Shown in pieces: positions 35,177 to 45,100 of a stretch of 64,000 bases of DNA. The notes under the pieces were generated by a model that had not been told where the DNA came from, made no database searches, and saw nothing but the letters and a program-made list of their open reading frames with translations. Position 1 is the first letter of the stretch. Each line of letters opens with the position of its first letter. Origin of the DNA: Candidatus Latescibacterota bacterium. GTDB taxonomy: Bacteria > JAAXHH01. The DNA is taken from contig JAJEHX010000025.1 of the NCBI GenBank assembly GCA_022823465.1, positions 1 to 64,000 on the forward strand, given 5' to 3'. The translations under genes and the position numbers were made by a program.

Positions 35177-35728
35177 TTATATATAAGGCTCGATATGGTT
35201 CAATGCAACCGCCACGGATTCCTCCACGGTCAGACGCGAGGTGTCGATCGCCAGCTCGGGTCTTTCAGGTTCCTCATAGGGATGGTCTATACCGGTAAAT
35301 CCCTCGATTTCCCCGCGCCTCGATCTGGCGTACAGCCCCTTGACGTCCCGTGCCTCGCAGACCTCCAGCGGTGCGGATACATGCACTTCGAAAAACCGGC
35401 CGCAGCGTTGCCTCGCTTCGTCCCTGGCTTCCCTGTAAGGCGAAATGAGGGACACGATCGTACAGATACCGTTCCGTTCGAGGACCGATGCCAGATAACC
35501 CACCCGGGCGATATGGGCCATGCGCCCCGCTTTGTCAAAGCCCGTGTCGGGGAAAACGGCCCGGATTTCATCGCCGTCGAGGCGTTCCACCTTGATTTTT
35601 CTGTTCCTCAACGCATCGAAGACCCGGTCCGCAATGGTGCTTTTTCCCGATCCGGACAACCCGGTGAACCAGAGGACGAAGGGCCTGTGCGCCTCGCGCG
35701 GTATATCCACAGTGCCAGTCTCGTGCAT
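35177..35728 (-). CDS. cysC: Adenylyl-sulfate kinase, stand-alone
   Basis: 183 residues. P-loop FTGLSGSGKSTIADRVF, LDGDEIRAVFP, the segment SLISPYREARDEARQ, and the APS-binding EARDVKGLYARSRRGEIEGFTGIDHPYE are present, so this copy looks fully competent to make PAPS. It precedes cysD by 132 bases on the same strand. The DEIRAVF...GRMAHIARVGYLA wording is a little off the E. coli type and resembles the divergent CysC group found with nucleotide-sugar or sulfation clusters. Confidence 0.9.
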   Translation of the reverse strand: MHETGTVDIPREAHRPFVLWFTGLSGSGKSTIADRVFDALRNRKIKVERLDGDEIRAVFPDTGFDKAGRMAHIARVGYLASVLERNGICTIVSLISPYREARDEARQRCGRFFEVHVSAPLEVCEARDVKGLYARSRRGEIEGFTGIDHPYEEPERPELAIDTSRLTVEESVAVALNHIEPYI

Positions 35729-35818
35729 GCTCGTTTCTTACCGTACTCGGTGCGGTCCGTCATATGGCGCATACCATATTATGGATCGACGAAGGAATTG
35801 CAACTGATATATGCGCGA

Positions 35819-35870
35819 ATACGGGCCTCGGCGCGTCAGTATGGATACGGGCCTCGGCGCGTCAGCATGG
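35819..35870 (+). repeat. 26-bp direct tandem repeat
   Basis: Two head-to-tail copies of a 26-base unit whose core is ACGGGCCTCGGCGCGTCAG, with a one-base difference after the core, in the 290-base gap between cysC and the efflux operon. Each copy ends in an ATGG, so it creates spurious upstream start codons for the efflux frame. No protein role is evident. Confidence 0.8.
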
Positions 35871-36020
35871 AATCAATGGAAACGGACGGTTCACGGCCAT
35901 GATCCATACGTTAATTCGCTTGACTGCTTACCGGGATTTCCCGACTTTCCCGATGATGGACGCCGCATTTGCGTTACATGCGTACGAAGACACACTTACC
36001 TTGCCATGCAGGGGGCTTTT

Positions 36021-37478
36021 GTGAGAGCAGTCTGTGCCTTGCTCGCAACCGCAACGATCGTATCAGGTTGTGCTTCGGCGCCAGAACTGCGGCATCCTTC
36101 CCTCGAAACCCCTGTCCCCCCCGGGTGGACCGGCGCCCCGTCGGACGGTGGCCGGATCGGTGCGCACTGGTGGACGGATTTCAGCGACGCCCGGCTGGAT
36201 ACGCTCATCGACGAAGCCCTCTCCCGCAACTTCGAACTGAAATCCGCGACAGGCCGCATGCACGCGGCACAGGCCCAGGCCCGGATCGTGGGCGCTCCCC
36301 TGCTGCCCCAGGTCAGCCTGGACTTCAATCGATCGCGCACGCGTCGGAATTTCATCGGATTTCCTATTCCCGGCGGAAACGGCGGCGTGTTGAAGACCAC
36401 GTCGACGAACTACGGCGTATCGACCAACATAAACTGGGAGATCGACCTCTGGGGCCGTCTCGGTGATGACAAGGCCGCCGCGCTGGCCGATCTCCAGGGA
36501 TCACAGGCCGACCTGCACGGGGCCCGGTCATCCGTCGCCGGACAGACCGCCAAGGCGTGGTTCGCGGCCATCGAGGCCCAGCGCCAGCTCGAGCTGGCCC
36601 GGGCGACAAGAGACAATTTCAAGGTGGTGAACGAACGGATCGGGAACCGGTACGCGCGCGGGCTCAGACCCGCCCTCGACCTGCGCCTTTCGCTCTCCAA
36701 CGTGGCCGCGGCAGAGGCCGTGGTCCTTCAGCGGATGCAGGCCTTCGACAGCGTCGTCCGCCAGTTGGAGATCCTGCTCGGGAGGTATCCGTCGGCCGAA
36801 CTGGCCATAGCCTCAGACCTTCCTCCCGTACCTGAATCCATACCGGCGGGACTGCCCGCGGATCTTATCGCGCGGCGGCCGGACCTGATGCTGGCCGAGC
36901 GGCGGCTCGCGGCGGCCGGCGCCCGTATAGGGGTAGCGAAAAAAGCGCGGTATCCGGCCATTCGCCTGACCGGTTCCGGCGGGACGTCTTCGGCCGCGTT
37001 GACCGATCTGCTCGATGGCGATTTCATCGTCTGGAGCCTCGCGTCCAGCCTGCTGCAGCCCCTGTTCCAGGGCGGACGTCTCCGCGCGGGCGTCGACCTT
37101 GCCGAGGCCAACCGCGACCAGGTGGTCGCGAATTTCGCGGGCCAGGCTCTTCGGGCCTACGGAGAGGTGGAAACCGCCCTTGTGGCGGACGGGCTCCTCA
37201 AACAACGGGAAGCCGCCCTGCTGGAAGCGGCGACTCAGGCTACAGCCGCCCGCGAACTGGCGGAATCGCGATACAACAGCGGACTGAGCGACGTGATCAC
37301 CATGCTGGACGCCCAGCGGCGCGCCTTCGAGTCCCAAGGGCAGTACCTGGCCGTTAGGAGACAACGCCTGGAGGCCCGGGTTGACCTCTACCTGGCACTG
37401 GGCGGCGGATTTGAACGAAGGGGAACGGAAACCGGAGATACAGGAGATTTCGTAGATTTTGGAGAAAGACAGGAGTAG
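36021..37478 (+). CDS. Outer-membrane factor lipoprotein of an RND efflux system (NodT/OprM type)
   Basis: About 485 residues. The N-terminal signal ends in the lipobox IVSGC, so the mature protein is lipidated. Two OEP repeats follow, with the family marks WWTDFSDARLDTLIDEAL, TNINWEIDLWGRLGDD, IARRPDLMLAERRLAAAGARIGVAKK and a coiled second repeat with SRYNSGLSDVITMLDAQR. I choose the GTG at 36021 with AGGGGG five bases upstream; an ATG at 36006 is the alternative. It forms the outer-membrane duct for the adaptor and pump encoded next. Confidence 0.88.
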   Translation: MRAVCALLATATIVSGCASAPELRHPSLETPVPPGWTGAPSDGGRIGAHWWTDFSDARLDTLIDEALSRNFELKSATGRMHAAQAQARIVGAPLLPQVSLDFNRSRTRRNFIGFPIPGGNGGVLKTTSTNYGVSTNINWEIDLWGRLGDDKAAALADLQGSQADLHGARSSVAGQTAKAWFAAIEAQRQLELARATRDNFKVVNERIGNRYARGLRPALDLRLSLSNVAAAEAVVLQRMQAFDSVVRQLEILLGRYPSAELAIASDLPPVPESIPAGLPADLIARRPDLMLAERRLAAAGARIGVAKKARYPAIRLTGSGGTSSAALTDLLDGDFIVWSLASSLLQPLFQGGRLRAGVDLAEANRDQVVANFAGQALRAYGEVETALVADGLLKQREAALLEAATQATAARELAESRYNSGLSDVITMLDAQRRAFESQGQYLAVRRQRLEARVDLYLALGGGFERRGTETGDTGDFVDFGERQE

Positions 37479-37481
37479 TGG

Positions 37482-38690
37482 ATGAACAAGTGGCTTAGAA
37501 TATCCCTTCCGCTGGCCATTGTCGCGGGTTCCGTACTGATCATGGTCTTCCTGGTCCGCAGCCGGCCCGTGGTGGAAAGCAGGGCACCGGCCGTCCCGCC
37601 CCCTTTGGTTCGTACGGCCGTCGCAACGCTGGACACGGTCCGGCTTACGGTGCGGTCCCAGGGCGCGGTAATGCCGAGGACCGAGAGCGCGCTCTCTGCA
37701 GAGACGGACGGCCAGATCGTCTTCGTATCTCCTTCCTTCGTACCCGGCGGGTTCTTCGAGAGAGACGAGCTGCTGGTGCGCCTCGACCCGCGCGACGCGG
37801 AACTGGCGGTCACGCGGGCCGCCGCCGATACGGCCCGGTTCGCCACCGCGCTGCAGATCGAGCAGGAGGAAGCCCGTCTCGCCCAGGACGAATGGCAACG
37901 GCTGGGATCGGGCGCACCCATGCCGCTTGTCCTGAGAGAGCCTCAACTGGCCCAGGCCCGGGCCAACCTGGATGCGTCCGTCGCGGCGCTCCAGCAGGCG
38001 AAGCTCAACCTGGAACGCACGGAGATCCGCGCGCCTTATGCCGGCAGGGTGAGGAAGAAGAACGTGGACGTGGGCCAGTTCCTCCGGCGCGGTGAGGCGC
38101 TGGCGACCATCTACGCCATCAACTATGCCGAGATACGGCTGCCCATACCCGACGAAGAACTGGCGTTTTTCGACACGCCCATGCAGTTCCGCGGCGAGAC
38201 GTCCCGCGCCGCGGGTCCGCCGGTGGTGATCAGCGCCGAATTCGCCGGCCGCCTGCACCGGTGGGACGGCAGCGTGGTCCGCATGGAGGGCGAGATCGAC
38301 CCCATGAGCCGGATGGTCTACGCGGTAGCCAGAGTCCAGGACCCATACGGCCGGGGCGCGAATCCCGACCGGCCGCCCCTGGGCATCGGCATGTTCGTCG
38401 AGGCCGAGATCCTGGGCAAGCGCTATCCCGATGTGGCGGTATTGCCGCGGACGGCCTTGCATGGCGAGAACCGGATCGCCGTCGTCGATGACGAAAACCG
38501 GCTCCGGTTTCGACCGGTCGAGATCCTCCGCATAGCATCCGACCAGGTTTACATCCGAAGTGGAATCGAGACGGGCGAACGCGTCTGCCTGTCCGCCCTC
38601 GAAACCCAGGTGGACGGCATGGAAGTGCGCATGCTCGAATCGAATTCGTCCGGAGCCGTCGTACAGGAAGAGGAAGGCACGGGCAGATGA
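37482..38690 (+). CDS. RND efflux periplasmic adaptor (membrane-fusion protein)
   Basis: 402 residues. N-terminal membrane anchor at about 7-27, then biotinyl-lipoyl-like halves (SQGAVMPRTESALSAETDGQIVFVSP and YAGRVRKKNVDVGQFLRRGEALATIY) separated by an alpha-hairpin, and a beta-barrel/membrane-proximal region with PRTALHGENRIAVVDDENRLRFRPVEI. It bridges the pump and the outer-membrane duct. Starts three bases after the preceding gene and overlaps the pump gene by ATGA. Confidence 0.9.
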   Translation: MNKWLRISLPLAIVAGSVLIMVFLVRSRPVVESRAPAVPPPLVRTAVATLDTVRLTVRSQGAVMPRTESALSAETDGQIVFVSPSFVPGGFFERDELLVRLDPRDAELAVTRAAADTARFATALQIEQEEARLAQDEWQRLGSGAPMPLVLREPQLAQARANLDASVAALQQAKLNLERTEIRAPYAGRVRKKNVDVGQFLRRGEALATIYAINYAEIRLPIPDEELAFFDTPMQFRGETSRAAGPPVVISAEFAGRLHRWDGSVVRMEGEIDPMSRMVYAVARVQDPYGRGANPDRPPLGIGMFVEAEILGKRYPDVAVLPRTALHGENRIAVVDDENRLRFRPVEILRIASDQVYIRSGIETGERVCLSALETQVDGMEVRMLESNSSGAVVQEEEGTGR

Positions 38691-41600
38691 ATTACGTACT
38701 GGCCTGGTTCGCACGGAACAACGTGGCGGCCAACCTGCTCATGATGACGATCATCGTGGGCGGACTGCTGATGATATCACGGCTGAAGGTCGAGATCTTC
38801 CCCGAGTTCGAGACCGATATCGTCATCATCACGGTCCCCTACCTGGGCGCGGCGCCGGCCGAAGTGGAAGAAGCGGTCTGCGTCCGGGTGGAAGAAGCCA
38901 TTCAGGACCTGGACGGCATAAAGAAACTGAGCTCCACCGCGTCGGAGGGGGTCGGCAGGATCCAGGTCGAGGTGGACCCCGACGCCGACGCCCGCACGCT
39001 GCTCCATGACCTGAAGTCTCGCGTGGACGCCATCGACACCTTCCCCGAGGAAACAGAAAAACCGGTGATCCGGGAGATCATATTCCGGCGCCAGGTCATT
39101 GACGTCGCCGTGGCCGGGAGGCTGGACGAATCGTCCATGAAGCGGCTGGCCGAAGAGATCCGGGAAGACCTGCTGGCCATGCCGGAGATCAGCCATGTGA
39201 ACCTGGCGAGCGTCCGGCCGTACGAGATATCGATCGAGGTTTCCGAAGCCGCGCTCCGGCGCTATGGACTGACGTTCTCCGAGGTCGTCAGCGCCGTGCG
39301 GAATTCCTCCCTCGACCTGCCCGGGGGCTCGGTGAAGACTCCGGGCGGAGAGATCCTGCTCCGATCGAAGGGGCAGGCCCTGGTCGGATCCGAATTCGAC
39401 CAGATCGTGCTGCGGTCCCGCTCCGATGGTACGCGGCTTCTCCTCAGCCACGTGGCCCGGGTCGTCGACGGATTCGCGGAAACGGACGTCTTCTCACGGT
39501 TCGACGGTAAACCGGCCGCCCTGGTGAAGGTCTTCCGCGTGGGCAACGAGAACATCCTCGACGTCTCCGGCGCCGTGCATCGGTACGTGGCCGCCAGGCA
39601 GGCGGAGTTGCCGGATGGCGTCGAACTGATCACCTGGCAGGACCAGTCCCGGCTCCTCGAAAGCCGGCTCGACCTGATGATCAACAACGGACAACTGGGT
39701 TTCATGCTTGTATTCCTCTGCCTTGCCCTGTTCCTGCGCATCCGGCTGGCGTTCTGGGTCGCCCTGGGCATCGTCATCTGCTTTTTAGGTACTTTCTGGA
39801 TGATGCCGCTGTTAGGCGCTTCCATCAACATGCTCTCGCTTTTCGCCTTCATCATGGTGCTCGGTATCGTGGTGGACGACGCCATTATCGCCGGGGAGAA
39901 CATCTATGCGCACCAGGAAAGGGGGACGGAACCCGCGACGGCCGCGCGAATGGGCGTCCAGGAGATCGCCAAGCCCATAACCTTCGCGGTCCTGACGACG
40001 ATCGTCGCCTTTATGCCCATGTTCTTCGTGGAGGGGCTCATGGGGAAATTCTTCGAGATTTTCCCCATCGTGATCATTCTCATGCTGCTCTTCTCCCTGA
40101 TCGAGTCCCTGCTCATTCTGCCCACCCACCTGCGCCACGGTCAGCCGCAGAAGAAGGAAAGTCCTTTGCCCCGTACGTTCCTGCTGATCAGGCCATTCTA
40201 CCTCGTGCTCTTCTACGCCGACAAGTGGCTGTACGAACTGCAGGACAACGTTGCCCGGCATCTCCGGCGATTCGTGGAGGGCGTCTATGTTCCCCTGTTG
40301 AAGAATGCCCTCTCCTGGCGGTACCTCACCCTGTCCATCGGCGTCGGCGCGATCATCCTCACCACCGGGCTCGTGGCCGGCGGCATCCTCCGCTTCGTGT
40401 TTTTTCCGACCGTGGAGAACGAATTCGTCTCGGCGCACCTTACCCTGGCCGAGGGTACGCCCGCCGAAATCACCGACCGGTATATCGCGCTGATCGAGGA
40501 AAGCGCTGTACTGCTGCAGAGACAGGTTGGCGACGAAATCGCCCGCGATGACCCCGGGAGCGATACCGAAGTCATACGGAACATCATGGCGGCCATCGGC
40601 GAACAGCCGAACGCCGCCCGGGCACAGCAGAACGCGGGGGGCATAATCGGGTCCGCCCGGTCCTCGCACATCGGTGAAGTCGTGCTGGGACTGTCCCCGT
40701 CGGAAACCCGGAACATCAGCGGCGAGGAAATCGTGAACCGCTGGCGGGAGCTCATCGGTCCGATTCCCGACGTCGTGGAACTCTCGTTTACCTCCTCCCT
40801 GTTCAACGCGGGCGAGGCGATCAACATCGAACTGTCCAGCGCCGATCCCGAGGCGCTGCTGCTGGCGACCGCCGAGTTGAAAGGCACGGTGGCGAATTAC
40901 GACGGCGTCATGGACGTCGCGGACGATTTCAGGCCGGGCAAGCAGGAAATCAGGCTGAACGTAACGCCCGAAGGCGAGGCCCTCGGCATCACCATGGCAG
41001 GGCTCTCGCGTCAGGTCCGGCAGGCCTTCTTCGGTCAGGAAGCCCAGAGGATCCAGCGGGGCCGGGACGACGTCCGCGTGATGGTGCGTTATCCCGAATC
41101 GGACAGGCGTTCCCTGGGCGACATGGAAAACATGCGCATTCGCACGCCGGCCGGCATCGAAGTGCCCTTCTCGCTCGCGGCGCAGGCGGAGATGGGAAGG
41201 GGTTATTCCAACATACGGCGGACGGACCGGAGGCGCGTCATCACCGTCACCGCCGACGTGAACGACGCCGTCGCCAGTTCCAATGACATTCTGAACGACC
41301 TCACGTCGTCCTACCTGCCGTCGCTGATGGCCAGGTACCCCGGCCTGACCTACACGCTGGAGGGACAGCAGCGCAACCAGCAGGAGTCTATCGAAAGCCT
41401 GAGCTTCGGATTCCTGGTCGCCCTGCTCGTGATCTACGGACTGCTGGCCATCCCCTTCAAGTCCTACGTGCAGCCCATGATCATCATGAGCGTCATACCC
41501 TTCGGCATTGTGGGGGCGGTCCTGGGTCATCTGATCATGGGATTCGCAATTTCGCTGCTTTCCCTATTCGGCATCGTCGCGCTGTCCGGCGTCGTAGTGA

Positions 41601-41968
41601 ACAACAGCCTAGTGCTGGTGGACTTCATCAACCGCGGACGTGAACGCGCGGGGCCCGACGCGGACCTGCACGAGATCATCCGGAACGCGGGGGTCGCCCG
41701 GTTCCGGCCCGTGCTGCTTACCTCGCTCACGACCTTTGCCGGGCTTATTCCGATCCTGATGGAGAGAAGCCTCCAGGCGCAGTTCCTCATCCCCATGGCC
41801 ATATCCCTCGGATTCGGCGTATTGTTCGCGACCGCCATCACGCTGATCCTGGTCCCCATCTGCTACTATATCCTGGAAGATGGACTCGCCGTCCTGTCAG
41901 GCGTCCGCAACCGACTGAGCGGACGGGTCCTGGAGCCGGGCGAAGCGGCCGAATCGCCGGCTTCCTGA
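38687..41968 (+). CDS. RND efflux pump, HAE/AcrB-like family
   Basis: 1093-residue inner-membrane proton-driven exporter with the usual 12 helices and two large periplasmic loops. N-terminus FARNNVAANLLMMTIIVGG, helix 4 with FIMVLGIVVDDAIIAGE carrying the proton-relay acids, and a C-terminal half with LFGIVALSGVVVNNSLVLVDF. The general wording (IFPEFETDIVIITVPYLGAAPAEVEE) is that of the uncharacterised HAE-2-like Gram-negative exporters, so drug specificity cannot be told. Last gene of a three-gene operon. Confidence 0.92.
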   Translation: MNYVLAWFARNNVAANLLMMTIIVGGLLMISRLKVEIFPEFETDIVIITVPYLGAAPAEVEEAVCVRVEEAIQDLDGIKKLSSTASEGVGRIQVEVDPDADARTLLHDLKSRVDAIDTFPEETEKPVIREIIFRRQVIDVAVAGRLDESSMKRLAEEIREDLLAMPEISHVNLASVRPYEISIEVSEAALRRYGLTFSEVVSAVRNSSLDLPGGSVKTPGGEILLRSKGQALVGSEFDQIVLRSRSDGTRLLLSHVARVVDGFAETDVFSRFDGKPAALVKVFRVGNENILDVSGAVHRYVAARQAELPDGVELITWQDQSRLLESRLDLMINNGQLGFMLVFLCLALFLRIRLAFWVALGIVICFLGTFWMMPLLGASINMLSLFAFIMVLGIVVDDAIIAGENIYAHQERGTEPATAARMGVQEIAKPITFAVLTTIVAFMPMFFVEGLMGKFFEIFPIVIILMLLFSLIESLLILPTHLRHGQPQKKESPLPRTFLLIRPFYLVLFYADKWLYELQDNVARHLRRFVEGVYVPLLKNALSWRYLTLSIGVGAIILTTGLVAGGILRFVFFPTVENEFVSAHLTLAEGTPAEITDRYIALIEESAVLLQRQVGDEIARDDPGSDTEVIRNIMAAIGEQPNAARAQQNAGGIIGSARSSHIGEVVLGLSPSETRNISGEEIVNRWRELIGPIPDVVELSFTSSLFNAGEAINIELSSADPEALLLATAELKGTVANYDGVMDVADDFRPGKQEIRLNVTPEGEALGITMAGLSRQVRQAFFGQEAQRIQRGRDDVRVMVRYPESDRRSLGDMENMRIRTPAGIEVPFSLAAQAEMGRGYSNIRRTDRRRVITVTADVNDAVASSNDILNDLTSSYLPSLMARYPGLTYTLEGQQRNQQESIESLSFGFLVALLVIYGLLAIPFKSYVQPMIIMSVIPFGIVGAVLGHLIMGFAISLLSLFGIVALSGVVVNNSLVLVDFINRGRERAGPDADLHEIIRNAGVARFRPVLLTSLTTFAGLIPILMERSLQAQFLIPMAISLGFGVLFATAITLILVPICYYILEDGLAVLSGVRNRLSGRVLEPGEAAESPAS

Positions 41969-42123
41969 CCGCGGGCCCCAGGCCGCGCGGCCCATACAAA
42001 CTCCTTGCCCGCACCCGCGTATTCCCCCATCTTTCCAACAGGTGCGGTATATCCTGAAAGCACGCTGGATCGGACGATCCAGGCTGGGGGAAACCGCGAC
42101 GGGCCAGCGGACAGGAGGCTTCC

Positions 42124-45100
42124 TTGCCTTTTCACGCCGATCTGCATCTCCACTCCCACTACTCCCGGGCGACCAGCAAGAACCTGAACCTGGAGCACCT
42201 GTACAAGTGGGCCCAGTTGAAGGGCATCCGGGTGGTGGGTACCGGGGACTTTGTCCATCCGGGCTGGATGGATGAACTGGAGGAGAAACTGCAACCGGCC
42301 GAGGAAGGGCTGTTCCGGCTGAAACCCGAACACGAGAACGCGATGCGGGACCAGGTGCCGGCCGCCTGCCGGGCGCCGGTCCGCTTCATGCTGACGGTCG
42401 AGATTTCGAACATCTACAAGCGGCTCGGCCGCGTCCGGAAGGTGCACAACATCATCCTGGCGCCGGGATTCGAAGCCGCCAAAACAATTCAGGCCCGGCT
42501 GGGCGCCATCGGCAACATCCGGTCGGACGGACGGCCCATCCTGGGCCTGGACTCCCGGGACCTTCTGGAGATCACCCTCGAAACCGACCCGATGGCCTGC
42601 CTCATACCGGCACACGTCTGGACTCCCTGGTTTTCGGCCCTGGGATCCAGGGGAGGCTTCGACCTCATATCGGATTGCTACGGGGACCTCACGGAGCATA
42701 TCTTCGCCGTCGAAACCGGGCTCTCCTCGGATCCACTGATGAACTGGCGGCTGGAACAACTCGATCCCTACGCGCTTGTCTCGAACTCCGACGCTCATTC
42801 ACCCGGAAAGCTCGGCCGGGAGACCACCCTGTTCGACACTTCCTGCAGCTATCCCGCGATCTACAGCGCCCTCTCCGACCCGGAAGAAGACGGGCTTACG
42901 GGGACGGTGGAGTTCTATCCCGAAGAAGGCAAATACCACTATGACGGACATCGGAAATGCCGGAGAAGGATGCATCCGAGGGAGACCATCGCCGAAAAGG
43001 GGATATGCCCCGACTGCGGCAAGCCGGTTACTGTAGGCGTCATGGCCCGCGTGGAAGAGCTCGCGGACCGGGAAGAGGGTAAGAGGCCTCCCCGCGCGCG
43101 CCATTTCTTCAGCGTAATACCCCTGCCCGAGATCATCGGCGAGGCGAAGCAGGTGGGGCCCGGTACCAAAACGGTGGATACGATTTACCAGGCCATGGTC
43201 TCGCGTCTCGGCAGCGAACTCGGCATTCTCCTGGAAATACCCGAAGACGACATCGCGCAGGTGGCCGGGCCATTGATCGCCGAAGGCATTCGACGCATGC
43301 GGTTCGGAGAGGTGGATATCCTCCCGGGCTATGACGGGGACTACGGAGTGATCAAGTTGTTTAACCCGGCGGACCGCCTGGGCGGCGACAGGCAGATCGC
43401 CCTGCTGGACGAACTGCCCGTGGAGCCGAAAACGCCGTTGCGAAAGGAACCGGTGCGGGACGATGCATCGGAGATGGAAGAAGAGGCGCCGATTCGCGCC
43501 AACGGAACGGTCGAAGTCACAGCACCCCCGCCGTTCGTACCGGAGATGCCGGAATCCGTGGACCAGGCTGTCGTGGATGCTTCGCCGGAGCCCCATGAGT
43601 CCGCACCTTCCGTGACCGTGGCCGAAGCGCCTGAACCGCGCGAAGACGCGTCATTGATGGACATACCCTTGAACGAAGATCAAAGAAAGGCCGTACGTCA
43701 CCGCGAGGGCCATCTTCTGATCGTGGCCGGACCCGGTACTGGAAAGACCCACACCCTGACCCACCGGATGGCCTGCCTGGCGCGGCAGGACACCACGCCC
43801 GACCGGATGCTGGCCGTGACCTTCACCAACAAGGCCGCCGGAGAGTTGAAGTCGCGACTGGGAGACTTGCTCGACAGTGAGGCGCGGCATGCCATGGTCG
43901 GCACGTTCCACGGCATCTGCCTTGCCCTGATGCGCCAGTGGTCCCGCCACGTGAGCATCCCGTTCAGCTTGAGTGTGGCAACGCCCGACGACCAGGACCG
44001 GGTGGCCCGCGCACAGTGGCCGCTGGATAATACCACGCAACGGAGGAGGAGGCTGGAGGAGGTCGCCAGATGGAAGGCGTCGGGACGAACCGGTGAGATA
44101 CCGGAAGCGGTTTCAGCCTACACGCGCCTTCTGCGCAGACATGGGCTGCTGGATTTCGACGATGTCATCCTGGAGACCACGAAGCTGCTGCACTCGGACG
44201 AGCGGTTCAGGCAGAGCGTACACGAGCGGTTCCGCTACGTTTTCGTGGACGAGTACCAGGACATCAACCCGGCCCAGCACGCCTTGCTGAAGATCCTCGT
44301 GGAAGGCGGCGCCCGGATTACGGCCATCGGCGACCCCAACCAGGCCATTTATGGTTTTCGCGGAGCGGACACCCGTTACTTTCACTCCTTCGAGGACGAT
44401 TTTCCCGGTGCGAAGGTACAGTACCTGAAGGAGAACTACCGGTCGGCGGCTTCTCTGCTCGACGCCTCGTCGCAGGTCATGGGCGCTTCCGACGTTACCG
44501 CTGCGCCGCCGCTGGTCGCCGCGCTCTATGTCCAGGGACACCTGGTCATTCGGGAGACCCGGTCCGACAAGGCCGAAGCCGAGTACGTCGTGCACCAGAT
44601 CGAACGAATGGTGGGTGGAACCAGCCATTTCTCCCAGGATTCGGGGCGGTTGGAAGACGGGGCGGATCCGGGCGAGGAACGTTCCTTCGGGGACATTGCC
44701 GTCCTTTACCGGATGAACAGTCAGCATACCGCCGTGGTGGAAGCCCTTGATCGCAGCGGTATACCATACCAGGTCGCAGGAGATACGTCCCTCATCAACA
44801 GGCCGGGCGTGCAGGAAATGGTTACCCTGCTGCAACTCGGCGATGGCCGGACCGTGACCACCGGTTCGGCGCTCCGGTGCCTGTCGTCGACGATCGACGG
44901 GCTGGGAGACCGGACCGTGGAACTCATCGAAGACCTGTGGAAACAACGCACGCAGATCACGATCGACCACGTGGGGGAGCTGATGGATCACCCGCGCCTG
45001 CTCATGAAGCGATCCAGGATCGGCGTGGAAGCCCTGATGAGTGACCTGAAGACGATGAATTCCGACCTGGAGAAACGCACCGCGGCCGACATCTTGAAGA

